A DNA stretch of 53,208 nt from Desulfobacteraceae bacterium (GTDB lineage Bacteria > Desulfobacterota > Syntrophobacteria > Syntrophobacterales > Syntrophobacteraceae). A program made the translations under genes and the position numbers. Under the pieces are notes generated by a model. It was not told the origin of the DNA and did not search any database. It was given only the letters and a program-made list of their open reading frames with translations. Location: assembly GCA_021372055.1 (NCBI GenBank), contig JAJFVB010000265.1, positions 1 to 53,208 on the forward strand, in the 5' to 3' direction. Positions within the stretch are counted from its first letter, which is position 1; each line of letters begins with the position of its first letter. Below are positions 25,901-34,375 of the stretch, piece after piece.

Positions 25901-27586
25901 CGAAGAATTGGCCCCGGCCTCCTTGCCGGCGGTTGCGAGGCTTCCGTCCAGGGTCACGGCGCCCGTCGCATCGATTACCTGGTCATACTGGAAGATTATA
26001 TCGCGGTCCGCCTTCAGGGCGAGGGTGCGCGCGCCTCCCAACTCGGAGGTCACGACAATCGAGTCTTCCAGGTAGATGTCGCCGTCCCCTCCGCTTCCCG
26101 AGTGGGTCTGAATGGTCACATTCCCATTTTTCAGTCCGGCCAGGATGGTATCCGGGGAGATGTAACCATACGAGCCGGTGGGGTCGTATATCCCGTTCGT
26201 GAGGGGATCGGAGCCGGTATAGCTGATGTAGATGTCCGAAGGATCGAGCAGCCAGTTGCCTGCGCTGCCTTTGGGCGCAAGAGTCGAGACCTTTCCTGCC
26301 GCCAGCAGGATGTCCGCGCTCGAGGTCTCCACATTGCCGCCGTTGCCGCCTAGAATGCCGCCCCGGGCCGAGATGCTTCCCTGAAAGTTGGTGTAGTTGT
26401 TGGACCAGAGCGCAACGGTGCCTCCGTTGCCCAATGTCGTGGCATCGGCGGTTATGCTCGCAGCCGGGTCCATGTAGACCTTGGAGGCATTGCGAATACC
26501 GGGGTTTGCTCCCTGCCAGCCCCCGCCGATATTGACCGTGCCTCCTCCGGCATACCCCGACGCATCGATGGCGCTGCCGGCAAGGAGGCCGACTTTGTCG
26601 CCGGTCAGAGTGATCGTTCCGCCGGTTTCACCGTTTTTGGCGCCAGCTGCGCTGATGCTGCCCGAATTCGAAACGATTCCCGTCTCTCCGCCGTCCAGGA
26701 CGATGACTCCGTTTTTCTTTCCGATGCTGTTTGCCTCGATTATTCCGGAGTTGTTTATAACCGTCGCCGTCAGGTCGCCTGCGGCTTTAGCCGTCATGAT
26801 GACTTGGCCTCCGTCGGCCTTTATCGCCCCGTTGTTCCGTACCGCGGCGTTCAGAGCGCTTTCATCGACGGAAAGCTTTATGAGGCCGTCTCCCGCGAAA
26901 TCAAGCGCGACACGGTTGCCCGATGCCAGCGCGACTGTTCCCGAAGGGGCCGAAATGGTGCCGTAGTTGTTTGCCTGCGGTGCTATGAGAGCGACTATCC
27001 CGTGCTCCGCCGTGATGATGCTTCCGTAATTGGCGATCGCTCCGGCCGAGGCGCCGGAGGCAAACTGGAAATTGCCGGAGAGGTAGTCGGCATCGGAGAG
27101 TTGGAGGCTTGATGCGACCAGCCCTCCCACATCGATGCGCGCCGTCGTGCCGAATATGATTCCGTTAGGGTTCAGGAGGAAGACCTGGCCGTTCGACTTG
27201 AGCGAGCCGAGAATCTGGCTGGGATTCTGATCGAGGATCCTGTTCAGCGCGGTGCTGGTCGAACTGGGTTGTATGAAGGTAACACCCGCGTTCTGGCCGA
27301 TATTGAACGTGTTCCAGTTGGCGATCATCTTCTCCTGTTGCTGGAGGACCGTCATCTGGTTGCCCGATATGCTGATGTTGCCCCGGCCGGAGACGATCCG
27401 GCCGCCGGTGGGAAGGGTCCCGGGGTCGATTGCGACGGCGGGAAGAACGCTTGCCATGAAAAGAGCGACCATGACGGGGAAAATAATCGCAAGGGATGGA
27501 AAACTCCCACGGCGGCCCATCTTCCCGGAAAGCGCCATAAGCACCTGCCCGGCAGCACCCCAGGCCAGACGATCGAAACGGTCCAT
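22937..27586 (-). CDS. TpsA exoprotein with filamentous haemagglutinin TPS domain and C-terminal CHAT protease
   Basis: The 1549-residue protein starts with a long signal peptide and a TPS secretion domain (GTLPTGGRIVSGRGNISISG, NRILDQNPSQILGSLKSNGQ, FLLNPNGIIFG), which directs export through a TpsB barrel. A long Gly/Ser/Thr/Ala-rich beta-helix follows with repeated strands, then a YDG domain (TGSVTKEYDGTSAATL). A short linker and helical part lead into a CHAT domain from about residue 1225. Its caspase-like dyad is visible: His about 1415 in HIATHGKF and Cys about 1461 in LSACETAAGDD, with GLAGVAVKAGARSALATLW behind. ATG 27586 has GGAGGAG upstream. The frame to 27754 overlaps tpsB and is not needed. 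CHAT domains are mostly intracellular proteases, so a secreted one is unusual. Confidence 0.88.
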   Translation of the reverse strand: MDRFDRLAWGAAGQVLMALSGKMGRRGSFPSLAIIFPVMVALFMASVLPAVAIDPGTLPTGGRIVSGRGNISISGNQMTVLQQQEKMIANWNTFNIGQNAGVTFIQPSSTSTALNRILDQNPSQILGSLKSNGQVFLLNPNGIIFGTTARIDVGGLVASSLQLSDADYLSGNFQFASGASAGAIANYGSIITAEHGIVALIAPQANNYGTISAPSGTVALASGNRVALDFAGDGLIKLSVDESALNAAVRNNGAIKADGGQVIMTAKAAGDLTATVINNSGIIEANSIGKKNGVIVLDGGETGIVSNSGSISAAGAKNGETGGTITLTGDKVGLLAGSAIDASGYAGGGTVNIGGGWQGANPGIRNASKVYMDPAASITADATTLGNGGTVALWSNNYTNFQGSISARGGILGGNGGNVETSSADILLAAGKVSTLAPKGSAGNWLLDPSDIYISYTGSDPLTNGIYDPTGSYGYISPDTILAGLKNGNVTIQTHSGSGGDGDIYLEDSIVVTSELGGARTLALKADRDIIFQYDQVIDATGAVTLDGSLATAGKEAGANSSPLNVVLWSNFSNTGGSIVLYPGSGIWSNGGNITLGGGSDMTTGYAQGRDTGEETSSGIALINAQLHSGGGDVTLRGKGAGSDTSGYYGTGVFLGVESDLESVDTVIDSGSGKISITGLAAMNSEYSFNAGVALATGDWVGGTANVVTIKSSNNSESAITILGDASGSTLAYNSVGVALGPGATVQATGGGGIQLTGYSGASSSAANYGVFIYDANILANSGPINITGIGGSSTSANYAIFSTTSTRIGQLAGSDVTSSSSNITMTGDEIYVAGTLQTTGIFTVQPYTASTSIGVGSGAPGTLRTDGWDISDSSFTGEIIIGRSDGTGLITIGDCNPWSSTTVLNTGAGSAGIVLNGVLTVDGNITLATTGPFVNNYGANALVANGGRWLVYSADPSLNTLNGLTPGFIQYNAAYSTTPLGSGSGLLYSLAPTITVSLTGSVTKEYDGTSAATLTDANYTYTGALTGDTVTLNYPTSGAYDNALPGTDKMVSTTGLSVAGASQGGVPVYGYKITSAASGRVGTITGSAATEKAESVEAAVTSTQTTQTDTNTETTDPEGVEAEVQAAEADLIELASAEGALSPFQTAGGFTEQGLSSQRSGDYWNAVVNFREAADMLLQQSSLPNAREAIELMKAAELQAYFQDGSIADQMHKTRLKDIPKDSAVVYTLIFPKRVDLVLMLRSGLKKFTVPVDSESLERDINKLRASLERRTRWDFLADSQHLYKLIVRPLEIELNLHGINTLIFMPDGVLRTVPFAALHDGSRFLIEKYAVVVTPSLNLTDPRSLKRRDTRVLSAGLTESVQGFAPLANVKDELDGIQSIYGADRLENRSFVEANVSQSLKGNPYSIVHIATHGKFAPSATDTYLLAWDGRIDMNQLDSLMRQSGGRNAPIELLFLSACETAAGDDKAALGLAGVAVKAGARSALATLWSVSDQAASELVLEFYKQLQNPSITKAEALQAAQLKLIDDARYRHPFFWSPFLLIGNWM

Positions 27587-27695
27587 TTCTCGCTCCTCCA
27601 AATTATCGCGCATTGCTCTTGTACGCCCTCGCATGGTCTTTCCTATTTCCGAGGAGGGGAAATCCGCCCCCGGGTGCCGCGCCTGCCCCGCGCGG

Positions 27696-29435
27696 TCAAA
27701 ACATGACCATTGCCTGGATCCAATAGCGATTGTCGTCGCTTCTTCCGTCGGCATCGTTGCCGGTGTAATCCCTGCCGGGATTGGTTCCGATTTTGGCCGC
27801 CCATGCAGCCCGGATGGCCCAACGGTTGACCTTTGTGAGGTTTACGCCGATGCCCGCGCCCGAAATGGTATAGGAATTGTCGTTGCCGATGGGAGTGCCC
27901 GAGTTGGCCCAGGTCGAGGAGTGCAGGAACGTCCAGCCCAAATCATAGAAGCCGACGAGCTGAAAAATGCCGAGCTTCGCAATTTCGGGAAAGTCGTAGC
28001 GCAGCTCGGCGGTAAAAATGCCGCCACTATCCCCGGGGGCTTCCCCGATCGGGTAGGCACGCACGCCGTACGGGCCTCCAAGGAGAAATTTCTCGGAGGA
28101 GTCGAGGTTCTTGAAGGCAACCTGTCCATTTGCTCCGAGGAAGAGGCTCAGCCGGTCTCGCACTCTCTGAAGCCGGTTTACCCCATAGGTGAATTTCCCG
28201 TATCCGCCGTTGCTGTCCGCGGTCAGTTCATCCGCGAGGAGGTCCTCCGGCACGTCGGAGCGGTCGAGGTTTCCACCCGCTATCCCGGCCCGAAAGGAGC
28301 TGTATCCGCCTCCCATCCATGTGTCCAGTTTGTCGCCGTAGAGAGATACGCTGCAGACGTTTATGTACTTGTTGTCCGTCAGGACGTCGGCGGCGCTGTC
28401 CCAGAGATTCTTCCAGCTGTATTCGCCGCCGATCCAAAGATTCGCGGTGCGGCTTCGCTTGATGGGATAGGCCGCGCTCAGGCCGGCCACGTGGGAACCG
28501 CCGTCAAGGCCCAGCGCGATGAGGTCCGGGTCTATTTTGTAGCGCATCTCGTTGAAGAATATCCCGCCTTTCAAACCGTTGTAGCCGAGCGGAAAGCTGT
28601 ATGCGCCCTGCCCGTACTGGTAGTCCGGGTTGTCGGTGGTATTGAAGACGAACTGGTCGCCGTAGCGGAACGGATCGTCTATCTGCAGGAGCCCGTTGCC
28701 CCTGTATTCGCCCGTGTAGCGCGAACCGTAATTGTCTCCCCAGACCCTGCCGCTCAGCAGCGGCCCTTCCTGCGCGTCGATAATCAGCTTGGCTGAGCCG
28801 GGGGCTTGGCCGGGCTCAAGCGTCGAACTCGCCTGGATGCCCGGCAGATCGTTTATGAGAAGAAGCGGGCGCTCAAGGTTTTGCTGGCTTGCCGCTTCCC
28901 CCGGCCGGGTGGATGAAGAGACCATCTGCTCCAGGCGCGATGCGCTGATTCGCAGATTCTCTCCCCTGATGACCGCTCCCCCCTGAATCTTCCCGGCAAC
29001 GATGGCGATTTCGACGATCCCGTCCCGTATTTCCTGTTTGGGCAGGTATCCTCTTGCCAGGAACCATCCCTTGCCCTGGAGGAATTTCGTGACGCGGTCG
29101 GCGAGCCGTTTGAGTCCGGTAAGGCCCATTTCCTTTCCCACGGCATCCTTCAGCAGGTCGTTCAGTTCCTCGGTGGTGGCCAGCCCCTGATTTCCCGTGA
29201 ACCGGAAACCTTTGACCATGAATCTGATCCCGCTGTCTTCCAGGGGCGCGCGTTCCTGCTCGGGGGCTTCCCGGGGTGTCAGCCGGTCCAGCATGGGCGG
29301 TTGCGTTCTCTGCTGTTCCTGGAGCAATGTCCCCGCATCGGGACGGACCTGGGCGGAAACGCTCCCGGCGAGCACCGAAAGGAAAAAGAGTGCTCCCAGG
29401 ACGCAGCGAAAGGATGTAGCCGTGATTCTGTTCAA
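27696..29435 (-). CDS. TpsB outer-membrane transporter (ShlB/FhaC/HecB family)
   Basis: The 579-residue protein has a signal peptide (LGALFFLSVLAGSVSAQ), a proline-rich linker (LTPREAPEQERAPLE), a POTRA region (FMVKGFRFTGNQGLATTEEL and WFLARGYLPKQEIRDGIVEI) and a C-terminal 16-strand barrel that ends in MVMF with a terminal Phe for BAM assembly. The conserved barrel motif of TpsB proteins, GGPYGVRAYP, is present. It moves the downstream exoprotein across the outer membrane. Initiation is at TTG 29435, and GGAGGAGGGG sits five bases upstream, one of the strongest ribosome sites in the window. The TpsA gene begins 109 bases further on. Confidence 0.92.
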   Translation of the reverse strand: MNRITATSFRCVLGALFFLSVLAGSVSAQVRPDAGTLLQEQQRTQPPMLDRLTPREAPEQERAPLEDSGIRFMVKGFRFTGNQGLATTEELNDLLKDAVGKEMGLTGLKRLADRVTKFLQGKGWFLARGYLPKQEIRDGIVEIAIVAGKIQGGAVIRGENLRISASRLEQMVSSSTRPGEAASQQNLERPLLLINDLPGIQASSTLEPGQAPGSAKLIIDAQEGPLLSGRVWGDNYGSRYTGEYRGNGLLQIDDPFRYGDQFVFNTTDNPDYQYGQGAYSFPLGYNGLKGGIFFNEMRYKIDPDLIALGLDGGSHVAGLSAAYPIKRSRTANLWIGGEYSWKNLWDSAADVLTDNKYINVCSVSLYGDKLDTWMGGGYSSFRAGIAGGNLDRSDVPEDLLADELTADSNGGYGKFTYGVNRLQRVRDRLSLFLGANGQVAFKNLDSSEKFLLGGPYGVRAYPIGEAPGDSGGIFTAELRYDFPEIAKLGIFQLVGFYDLGWTFLHSSTWANSGTPIGNDNSYTISGAGIGVNLTKVNRWAIRAAWAAKIGTNPGRDYTGNDADGRSDDNRYWIQAMVMF

Positions 29436-29503
29436 GATAGCCCCTCCTCCAAGGAATTTGCAGCCGGAATCATGCGCGCTGCAGTTATACCCCTCTCCGA
29501 TGA

Positions 29504-29678
29504 GCGTTCAAGATGATACCAAGCTTTCAGACCGTGGGGAGCCGGCTCCCCACGCCCCACACGCAGCTGCGCTGCTCATTCCGGCGCTTGCGGCGGCCGT
29601 TGGCCGGCAGCGCCGAGCCTGAGGGAACCGGGGGAAATCGTTTTCCCCTATCTTTTCCATTAGTTCTATCTTGAACGC
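29504..29678 (+). repeat. Dispersed intergenic element, copy D, with terminal inverted repeats
   Basis: This is the most complete copy. It is bounded by GCGTTCAAGAT (29504-29514) and its exact inverse ATCTTGAACGC (29668-29678). Inside are CCAAGCTTTCAGACCGTGG, CACGCAGCTGCGCTGCTCATT, GCGGCGGCCGTTGGCCGGC and the GGGGAAA/TTTTCCCC hairpin. No transposase is encoded, so a MITE-like non-autonomous element fits. It lies upstream of tpsB on that gene's 5' side. Confidence 0.8.
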
Positions 29679-29984
29679 AATTCGGTATAAGAGCTTTGGA
29701 AATGATGGCTGCACTATACATACGTTGTCCGGAGCTACATATGAAAATATCGCTATCGGTGGAAATCCGCGAAACGAGTTCTTACTGCTTACTCCTGAGG
29801 TTCATCAAGAGTAAAATTTTATTCTTTATTCTTGTGGCCGCATTATACGCAACAATATTGTATTTAGAAGCGCAAAATCCATATCAGCAACAGAATCCAT
29901 AGATGCTCGCCATGCAAGTCGGAAATTGAATCCCGTCTGATCCGATGCTGTAGGGAAAGCTCAATGACGATGCTGTTACATTCT
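29679..29984. other. AT-rich spacer between two repeat copies
   Basis: This stretch is far more AT-rich than its flanks. A 68-codon open frame (29696-29902) with one hydrophobic segment (ILFFILVAALYATILYL) is present, but it has no good ribosome site and cannot be told from chance. It may be the remnant of an acquired piece of DNA. The whole gap between tpsB and the aldolase is 766 bases. Confidence 0.3.
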
Positions 29985-30170
29985 CGAACTTGGTGTACCA
30001 AAGACGCTTTTGAAAAGCGTGGGGAACTGCCCCTCCACGCCCCGACGCCACTCATTTTGGCGCTACGGCTGCGGCCGTTGGCCAGCAGCCGACAGCGCCG
30101 AGCGCTTGCGGGGGTGCGGGGGAATCATTCCCCCGCTCTTTGGTGTCCTGAGAGGTACCAGCTTGGACGC
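29985..30170 (+). repeat. Dispersed intergenic palindromic element, copy E
   Basis: It runs from CGAACTTGGTGTACC to GGTACCAGCTTGGACGC, which are imperfect inverted ends. It has the block AAAGACGCTTTTGAAAAGCGTGG, the CTGCGGCCGTTGGCCAGCAG arm, and a palindrome with 10-bp arms (GCGGGGGAAT / ATTCCCCCGC, 30116-30136) followed by TCTTT. It lies just after the 3' end of the convergent aldolase gene. Confidence 0.8.
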
Positions 30171-30201
30171 CGGGGCGATCCGGTGGGAACGAAATGCGCG
30201 C

Positions 30202-30858
30202 TCAGCCTTCAAGCACTTCCGTCGCGGCTTCTTCAAAGGCGGTTGCGGCTTCCCGGGTGAGCTGCTCGTCAAAGAGCCGTTCCGCCAGCGCGGGCGGAAG
30301 AGTAATGCGGCGGACGCCGTTCCGGGCAAGGCGGCCCACGTCGTCCGGGGTGCGGATGCTTGCCGCGAGGATCTCGCAGGGCCTCTGCGCATTGCGGAGA
30401 GCCTCGGACATTTCGGCTACCATTGCGTGTCCGTCGCGCCCCGCGTCATTCATGCGCCCGAGGTAGGGCGCAACAAAGGAAGCCCCCGACGCCGCGGCCA
30501 GCAGTGCCTGGAAGGGCGCGAATACCGCCGTGATGCAGGTGCTGACTCCCTCCGTCGAGAGAGCCGAAGCGGCCGCAAGCCCTTCCCGCGTCGCCGGCAT
30601 CTTGACGACCACTCTTTTGCCGATCGAGGCCAGCCACCGCCCGTTTGCGCACAGCGCCTCTTTGCAGTCGCCCCAGCTCTGAAGGAAGACCTCCCCCGCG
30701 CCAAGACCGAACATGATTTTCGTAAAATCGGGAAGCTCGCTCATGCGCATCCCATCCCTTCGGAGAATGAGCGGATTGGTGGTAACCCCGGAAAAGACGC
30801 CGGTTTTCATCAGGGATTCAATGCGGGACCGATCGGCGGAATCTATGTAGAACCTCAT
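30202..30858 (-). CDS. Transaldolase/fructose-6-phosphate aldolase family protein
   Basis: The 218-residue protein is the size of the short transaldolase and FSA (TalC/MipB) group. It shows the start MRFYIDSADRSRIESL, the early GVTTNPLIL motif, the Schiff-base lysine in RVVVKMPAT, then STEGVSTCITAVFAPFQALLAA and AASIRTPDDVGRLA. It should cleave or form six- or seven-carbon sugars in the pentose phosphate or related paths. The ATG at 30858 is used: GAGG lies about six bases upstream and the family start begins there. The ATG at 30870 would add four residues. Its Lys and the surrounding fold are intact. Whether it is a true transaldolase cannot be decided. Confidence 0.85.
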   Translation of the reverse strand: MRFYIDSADRSRIESLMKTGVFSGVTTNPLILRRDGMRMSELPDFTKIMFGLGAGEVFLQSWGDCKEALCANGRWLASIGKRVVVKMPATREGLAAASALSTEGVSTCITAVFAPFQALLAAASGASFVAPYLGRMNDAGRDGHAMVAEMSEALRNAQRPCEILAASIRTPDDVGRLARNGVRRITLPPALAERLFDEQLTREAATAFEEAATEVLEG

Positions 30859-31069
30859 CTGGAGCCTCATAACAGGTTGGAGTCAGTATGGCCGCACCGG
30901 CCTGACCGGATCGGGCGGACGGCCAAAGAGCGCTTCATTATTGCGGAATTCCGCCGAGACTACAACTTCGGACTTCCCGGGGATTTCCGGCCGGACTCCC
31001 GTGCTTTTCTCCTTATGGAGCCGGACGGCGGTGACGATAGGTATGGAACACGCCAATACGGAGGATTGC

Positions 31070-32233
31070 ATGAGAGCTTCCGCCTTTTTTCAGGCCTGCG
31101 CCGTATCGCTTGCCCTGCCGTTTCTTCTCGTCGCGGCGGCCGGCGCGGGCACGGACGAGCTGATCAGGAAAGTCCAGGCTTCCACGGTAACGGTTCACGT
31201 ATACGACGAAACGGGCAGGAACGTAGCGCAGGGGAGCGGGTTCATGTTCAAATCCCCGGGACATCTCATAAGCAACTATCATGTCCTGGGCCGTGCCGTC
31301 AAAGCCACCGTCAAGACGCCTGACGGGAAACAGTTCGCCGTAAGATCGATCGTGGCGGAGGACAGCGCCGACGATCTCGTGGAAGCCGTCGTGGATATCA
31401 CTTCGGGCGGTCTGCCCTGCCTCATGCCCGCGAGAATACTCCCGAAGGCGGGGGACCCGGTCATGGTGGTGGGGAGCCCGATGGGGGTCGAAAAGACGGT
31501 TAGCCGGGGAAACATAAGATCCGTCGAGGAGGTGCCGAAGTACGGCAGATGCATCGTTCACACCGCCCACTCCTTTCCGGGTTCGAGCGGGAGCCCCGTG
31601 GTGAACGGCGACGGCGACGTGATCGGGATTGCGACGGCTTCCATGACCGGAAAGCCGGACATCAATGTCGCGGTGCCCCTGGAGCGTTTTTCCGGACTGT
31701 CTCCGAAGTACAGGCAGCTGAAAACGAGTCCTCCGCAAGCTTCGCAGGAAACCCGGGCGGCCGGGGCTCCCATGCCGCAAGAGGTCCGGCAGGCGGAATC
31801 GGGGGATCCCGCGGTCCTGGTCAAGCTCGCGGTGAAGCGTGAATTCGGTGAAGGCGCGTCCCGCGACTGCTTCGAAGCGCTGAACCTCTACAGGAAAGCC
31901 GCCGGACAGGGGTACGCGAAGGCTGAATTCCATGTCGGGCGCATGTATTACGAGGGCAAATGCATGGGAAAGAGCTTCAGCGAGGCCGCCAGGTGGCTGC
32001 AGAAGGCCGCGTCGCGGGGCGACCCGGATGCTCAGCTGATGTATGGAAAGATGTGCTACAACGGCGACGGGATGGCCCGCGACCGGGTTTCTGCCGGGAT
32101 GTGGACGATCCTGGCCGCCTCGAAACAGCAACCGGACGCCGTCAAACTCCTGCGGCTCATGTCCGTCGAACTTACCCCCGCCGAATTCAAGGAAGCCGAA
32201 GCACGGGCCGGGAAGTGGAAACCGGTGAAATAA
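31070..32233 (+). CDS. Secreted trypsin-like serine protease with C-terminal Sel1 repeats
   Basis: The 387-residue protein has a signal peptide (MRASAFFQACAVSLALPFLL), a two-barrel trypsin fold and about four Sel1-type helical repeats at the C-terminus (ALNLYRKAAGQGYAKAEFHV, EAARWLQKAASRGDPDAQLM). The catalytic set can be read: His in SNYHVLG, Asp in AEDSADDL, Ser in SFPGSSGSPVVNG. The GSSGSP context is DegP-like. ATG 31070 has GGAGG five bases upstream, while the longer frame to 30941 has no signal peptide at its start. It is probably periplasmic. The Sel1 part should serve as a protein-binding surface. No PDZ domain is present, so it differs from DegP and DegS. Confidence 0.85.
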   Translation: MRASAFFQACAVSLALPFLLVAAAGAGTDELIRKVQASTVTVHVYDETGRNVAQGSGFMFKSPGHLISNYHVLGRAVKATVKTPDGKQFAVRSIVAEDSADDLVEAVVDITSGGLPCLMPARILPKAGDPVMVVGSPMGVEKTVSRGNIRSVEEVPKYGRCIVHTAHSFPGSSGSPVVNGDGDVIGIATASMTGKPDINVAVPLERFSGLSPKYRQLKTSPPQASQETRAAGAPMPQEVRQAESGDPAVLVKLAVKREFGEGASRDCFEALNLYRKAAGQGYAKAEFHVGRMYYEGKCMGKSFSEAARWLQKAASRGDPDAQLMYGKMCYNGDGMARDRVSAGMWTILAASKQQPDAVKLLRLMSVELTPAEFKEAEARAGKWKPVK

Positions 32234-32234
32234 C

Positions 32235-32330
32235 GCCAAATTGCATTCTAAATAGAACCAATGGAAAAGAGCGGGGGGAAATGATTTCCCCCTCGCCCCC
32301 TCGGGATTTCTGCCGCGGCCTGAACGCTCG
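32235..32330 (-). repeat. Dispersed intergenic palindromic element, copy F (partial, inverted)
   Basis: Read on the minus strand, it has the end of the family: GGGGGAAAT-C-ATTTCCCCC (32274-32292), then GCTCTTTTCC and ATTGGTTCTATTTAGAATGC before AATTTGGC. It begins immediately after the protease stop and ends near the lpd stop, between convergent genes. The left half of the element is missing. Confidence 0.7.
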
Positions 32331-32348
32331 TTGATATAAAAGGCTCCG

Positions 32349-33755
32349 TTAGGCCCCGAGGCTTTTCAGGGATGCTTCCAGCATGATCTCGGGCAACGTG
32401 GGATGCGCGTGGATGGTTTCCGCAAGGTCCCGCACCGTTGCGCCCATCCTCACCGCGAGGGCCCCTTCGGCGATCAGGTCCGTGGCATGCGGGCCGATCA
32501 TGTGAACCCCGAGCACCCTGCCCGTTTGCGCATCGGAAACGATTTTCGCCTCGCCCGCAATCTCCCCGATGACCTGGGCCTTTCCGAGATTGCGGAAAAG
32601 CACCGTCTCGGATCTCGCGCAAAGGCCGCTGCCGCGCGCCTGCTCTTCGGTCAGGCCCACGCAGGCCACTTCGGGATTCGTGAAGATTGCGCCCGGAACG
32701 ACGTCGTAGGACATCCTGCGATCGCCCCCGAGCGCGTTTTCCGCAGCGATCAGCCCTTCGGCCGAGGCCACGTGAGCGAGCATTATACGGCTCGGGCCGA
32801 GAACATCTCCGATTGCAAAGACTCCGGGAACGCCGGTTTCCATACGCTCATCCGCCGTAATCCAGCCTTTCCCGTCCGGCTGAAGGCCGAGATTTTCAAT
32901 GCCCAGACTTTCCGAATTGGGTTTTCTCCCGACACAAACGAGGAGCTTTTCAACCTGAACCGGCCCCGGTCCCGAAGCACCGCCGGAGGCGGAAGGCGCA
33001 AGGGCGACCCGCAACCCGGTCCCGTCCCTGTCGACGGCCGTGACCGTGCGGTTGAGGTAAAATTTTATCTTGCGCTTCTTCATCTCCCTTTGCAGGACCT
33101 TGGAACAGTCCGCATCGACGGACGGAAGCGGGAGAACCCGGTCGAGTGCTTCCACCAGGGTCACTTCGGAGCCGAGCATCGCGAGGATGAAGGCGAATTC
33201 GCACCCTATGACGCCTCCGCCAAGGATCATGATCGAGCGGGGGATTTCCCGAAGGTTCAACGCATCGCTGCTCGAAAGGATCCGTTCTCCATCAAAGGGG
33301 AACGCCGGGAAATCGAGCGGCCTGGACCCGGTTGCGAGAATCAGGCTGTCCCAGCCCATTTCGAGTGGCTCCGATCCGTGGATTGCAGCGACGGCTTTTC
33401 CCGGCCCCGTAATCGTCGCGGTCCCGCGAAGGATGGTGACCCTGTTCCGGGCCAGCAGGTCGAGGATGCCTTTTTGCTGGTCCTGAACGACCCTTTCCTT
33501 GCGCTCCATCATCCGGCTCATATCGGGCCGGACCTCACCGCTCACTTCCAGGCCGAATTCATGCGCGCGGCGGAAGTTGTCCAGCATTCCCGCGGCCGTG
33601 GCCATGACCTTGGAGGGAATGCAGCCCGAATTGAGACAGGTCCCCCCGACATTGTCCCTTTCGACAACCGTCACGTCGGCTCCCAACTGCGCGGCGCGGA
33701 CGGCCGCGGCGTATCCTCCCGGTCCGGCGCCGACAATAGCGACTCGTTTGGCCAT
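32349..33755 (-). CDS. lpdA: Dihydrolipoyl dehydrogenase (E3/L protein)
   Basis: The 468-residue flavoprotein has an FAD Rossmann motif at the N-terminus (VAIVGAGPGGYAAAVRAAQLG), the redox disulfide GGTCLNSGCIPSK, an NAD-binding site (IMILGGGVIGCEFAFILAML), the second FAD contact GVFAIGDVLGPSRIMLAHVA, and the C-terminal base IHAHPTLPE with the catalytic His-Glu pair. It reoxidises the lipoyl-GcvH or E2 arm and makes NADH. Its position divergent from an Lrp regulator and gcvH suggests that it is the L protein of the glycine cleavage system here. Confidence 0.95.
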   Translation of the reverse strand: MAKRVAIVGAGPGGYAAAVRAAQLGADVTVVERDNVGGTCLNSGCIPSKVMATAAGMLDNFRRAHEFGLEVSGEVRPDMSRMMERKERVVQDQQKGILDLLARNRVTILRGTATITGPGKAVAAIHGSEPLEMGWDSLILATGSRPLDFPAFPFDGERILSSSDALNLREIPRSIMILGGGVIGCEFAFILAMLGSEVTLVEALDRVLPLPSVDADCSKVLQREMKKRKIKFYLNRTVTAVDRDGTGLRVALAPSASGGASGPGPVQVEKLLVCVGRKPNSESLGIENLGLQPDGKGWITADERMETGVPGVFAIGDVLGPSRIMLAHVASAEGLIAAENALGGDRRMSYDVVPGAIFTNPEVACVGLTEEQARGSGLCARSETVLFRNLGKAQVIGEIAGEAKIVSDAQTGRVLGVHMIGPHATDLIAEGALAVRMGATVRDLAETIHAHPTLPEIMLEASLKSLGA

Positions 33756-33927
33756 GGATTCAGGTCCCCCGTGTGCGTGTTCGGATCAGAAGATTGCAGT
33801 ATTCATGAAAATCATACCGGAATTTTGTAGATTCGCGAAAGATCTTTTTCATAATTCGTCAACATGGTAAAAAGCGGAATCCACCTTCAAAGAATTCGGA
33901 CCGCTCGAAATCGTGTGGAGTGCGAGC

Positions 33928-34371
33928 ATGAAGATCGACGCAATAAACCTGGCCATTATCAAGCATCTTCGCGACGGAAGGAAGTCCTTCAGGCTCATAG
34001 CGGAGCAACTGGGCCTGACGGAAAATACCATTCGGGCGAGGGTCAAGAAGCTGACCGAGGAGAATGTCCTTCAGATATCGGGTCTTGTGACCCCGGAGGC
34101 AATTCCGGGGCACAATGCGGTGCTCGTCGGAGTAAAGCTCCGGAATATGGATCTGGTCAAGAAGGGCGAGGAATTCAGCAGGCTGCGGGGGGTGGTTTCG
34201 GTCAGCGTCGTGACCGGGAGGTTCGATCTTATCCTGCTCGTTTTGCTGAACGAGGAGTTCGATCTCCTCCAGTTCTACACGAAGGAAGTTTCGCGCCTGA
34301 AAGACGTCGTTTCGGTCGAAACTTTCGTGATTTATAAGAGCTACAATCTTAAAGTTCCCTATATTGTCTGA
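33928..34371 (+). CDS. Lrp/AsnC-family transcriptional regulator
   Basis: The 147-residue protein has the Lrp winged helix (AIIKHLRDGRKSFRLIAEQLGLTENTIRARVKKL, here in two pieces: DGRKSFRLIAEQLGL and TENTIRARVKKLTEE) and a RAM ligand-binding half with VVSVSVVTGRFDLILLVLL. Such proteins form octameric discs that respond to an amino acid. The gene sits 172 bases from the divergent lpd and 130 bases upstream of gcvH, so control of glycine cleavage genes is likely. ATG 33928 has TGGAG seven bases ahead. A GTG at 33913 would add five residues. Confidence 0.85.
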   Translation: MKIDAINLAIIKHLRDGRKSFRLIAEQLGLTENTIRARVKKLTEENVLQISGLVTPEAIPGHNAVLVGVKLRNMDLVKKGEEFSRLRGVVSVSVVTGRFDLILLVLLNEEFDLLQFYTKEVSRLKDVVSVETFVIYKSYNLKVPYIV

Positions 34372-34375
34372 ACGG

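Noticed and set aside
29696..29902. A 68-codon frame with one hydrophobic stretch
   Set aside because: It has no ribosome site, lies in AT-rich DNA between two repeats and could be chance. It is described only as part of the spacer.
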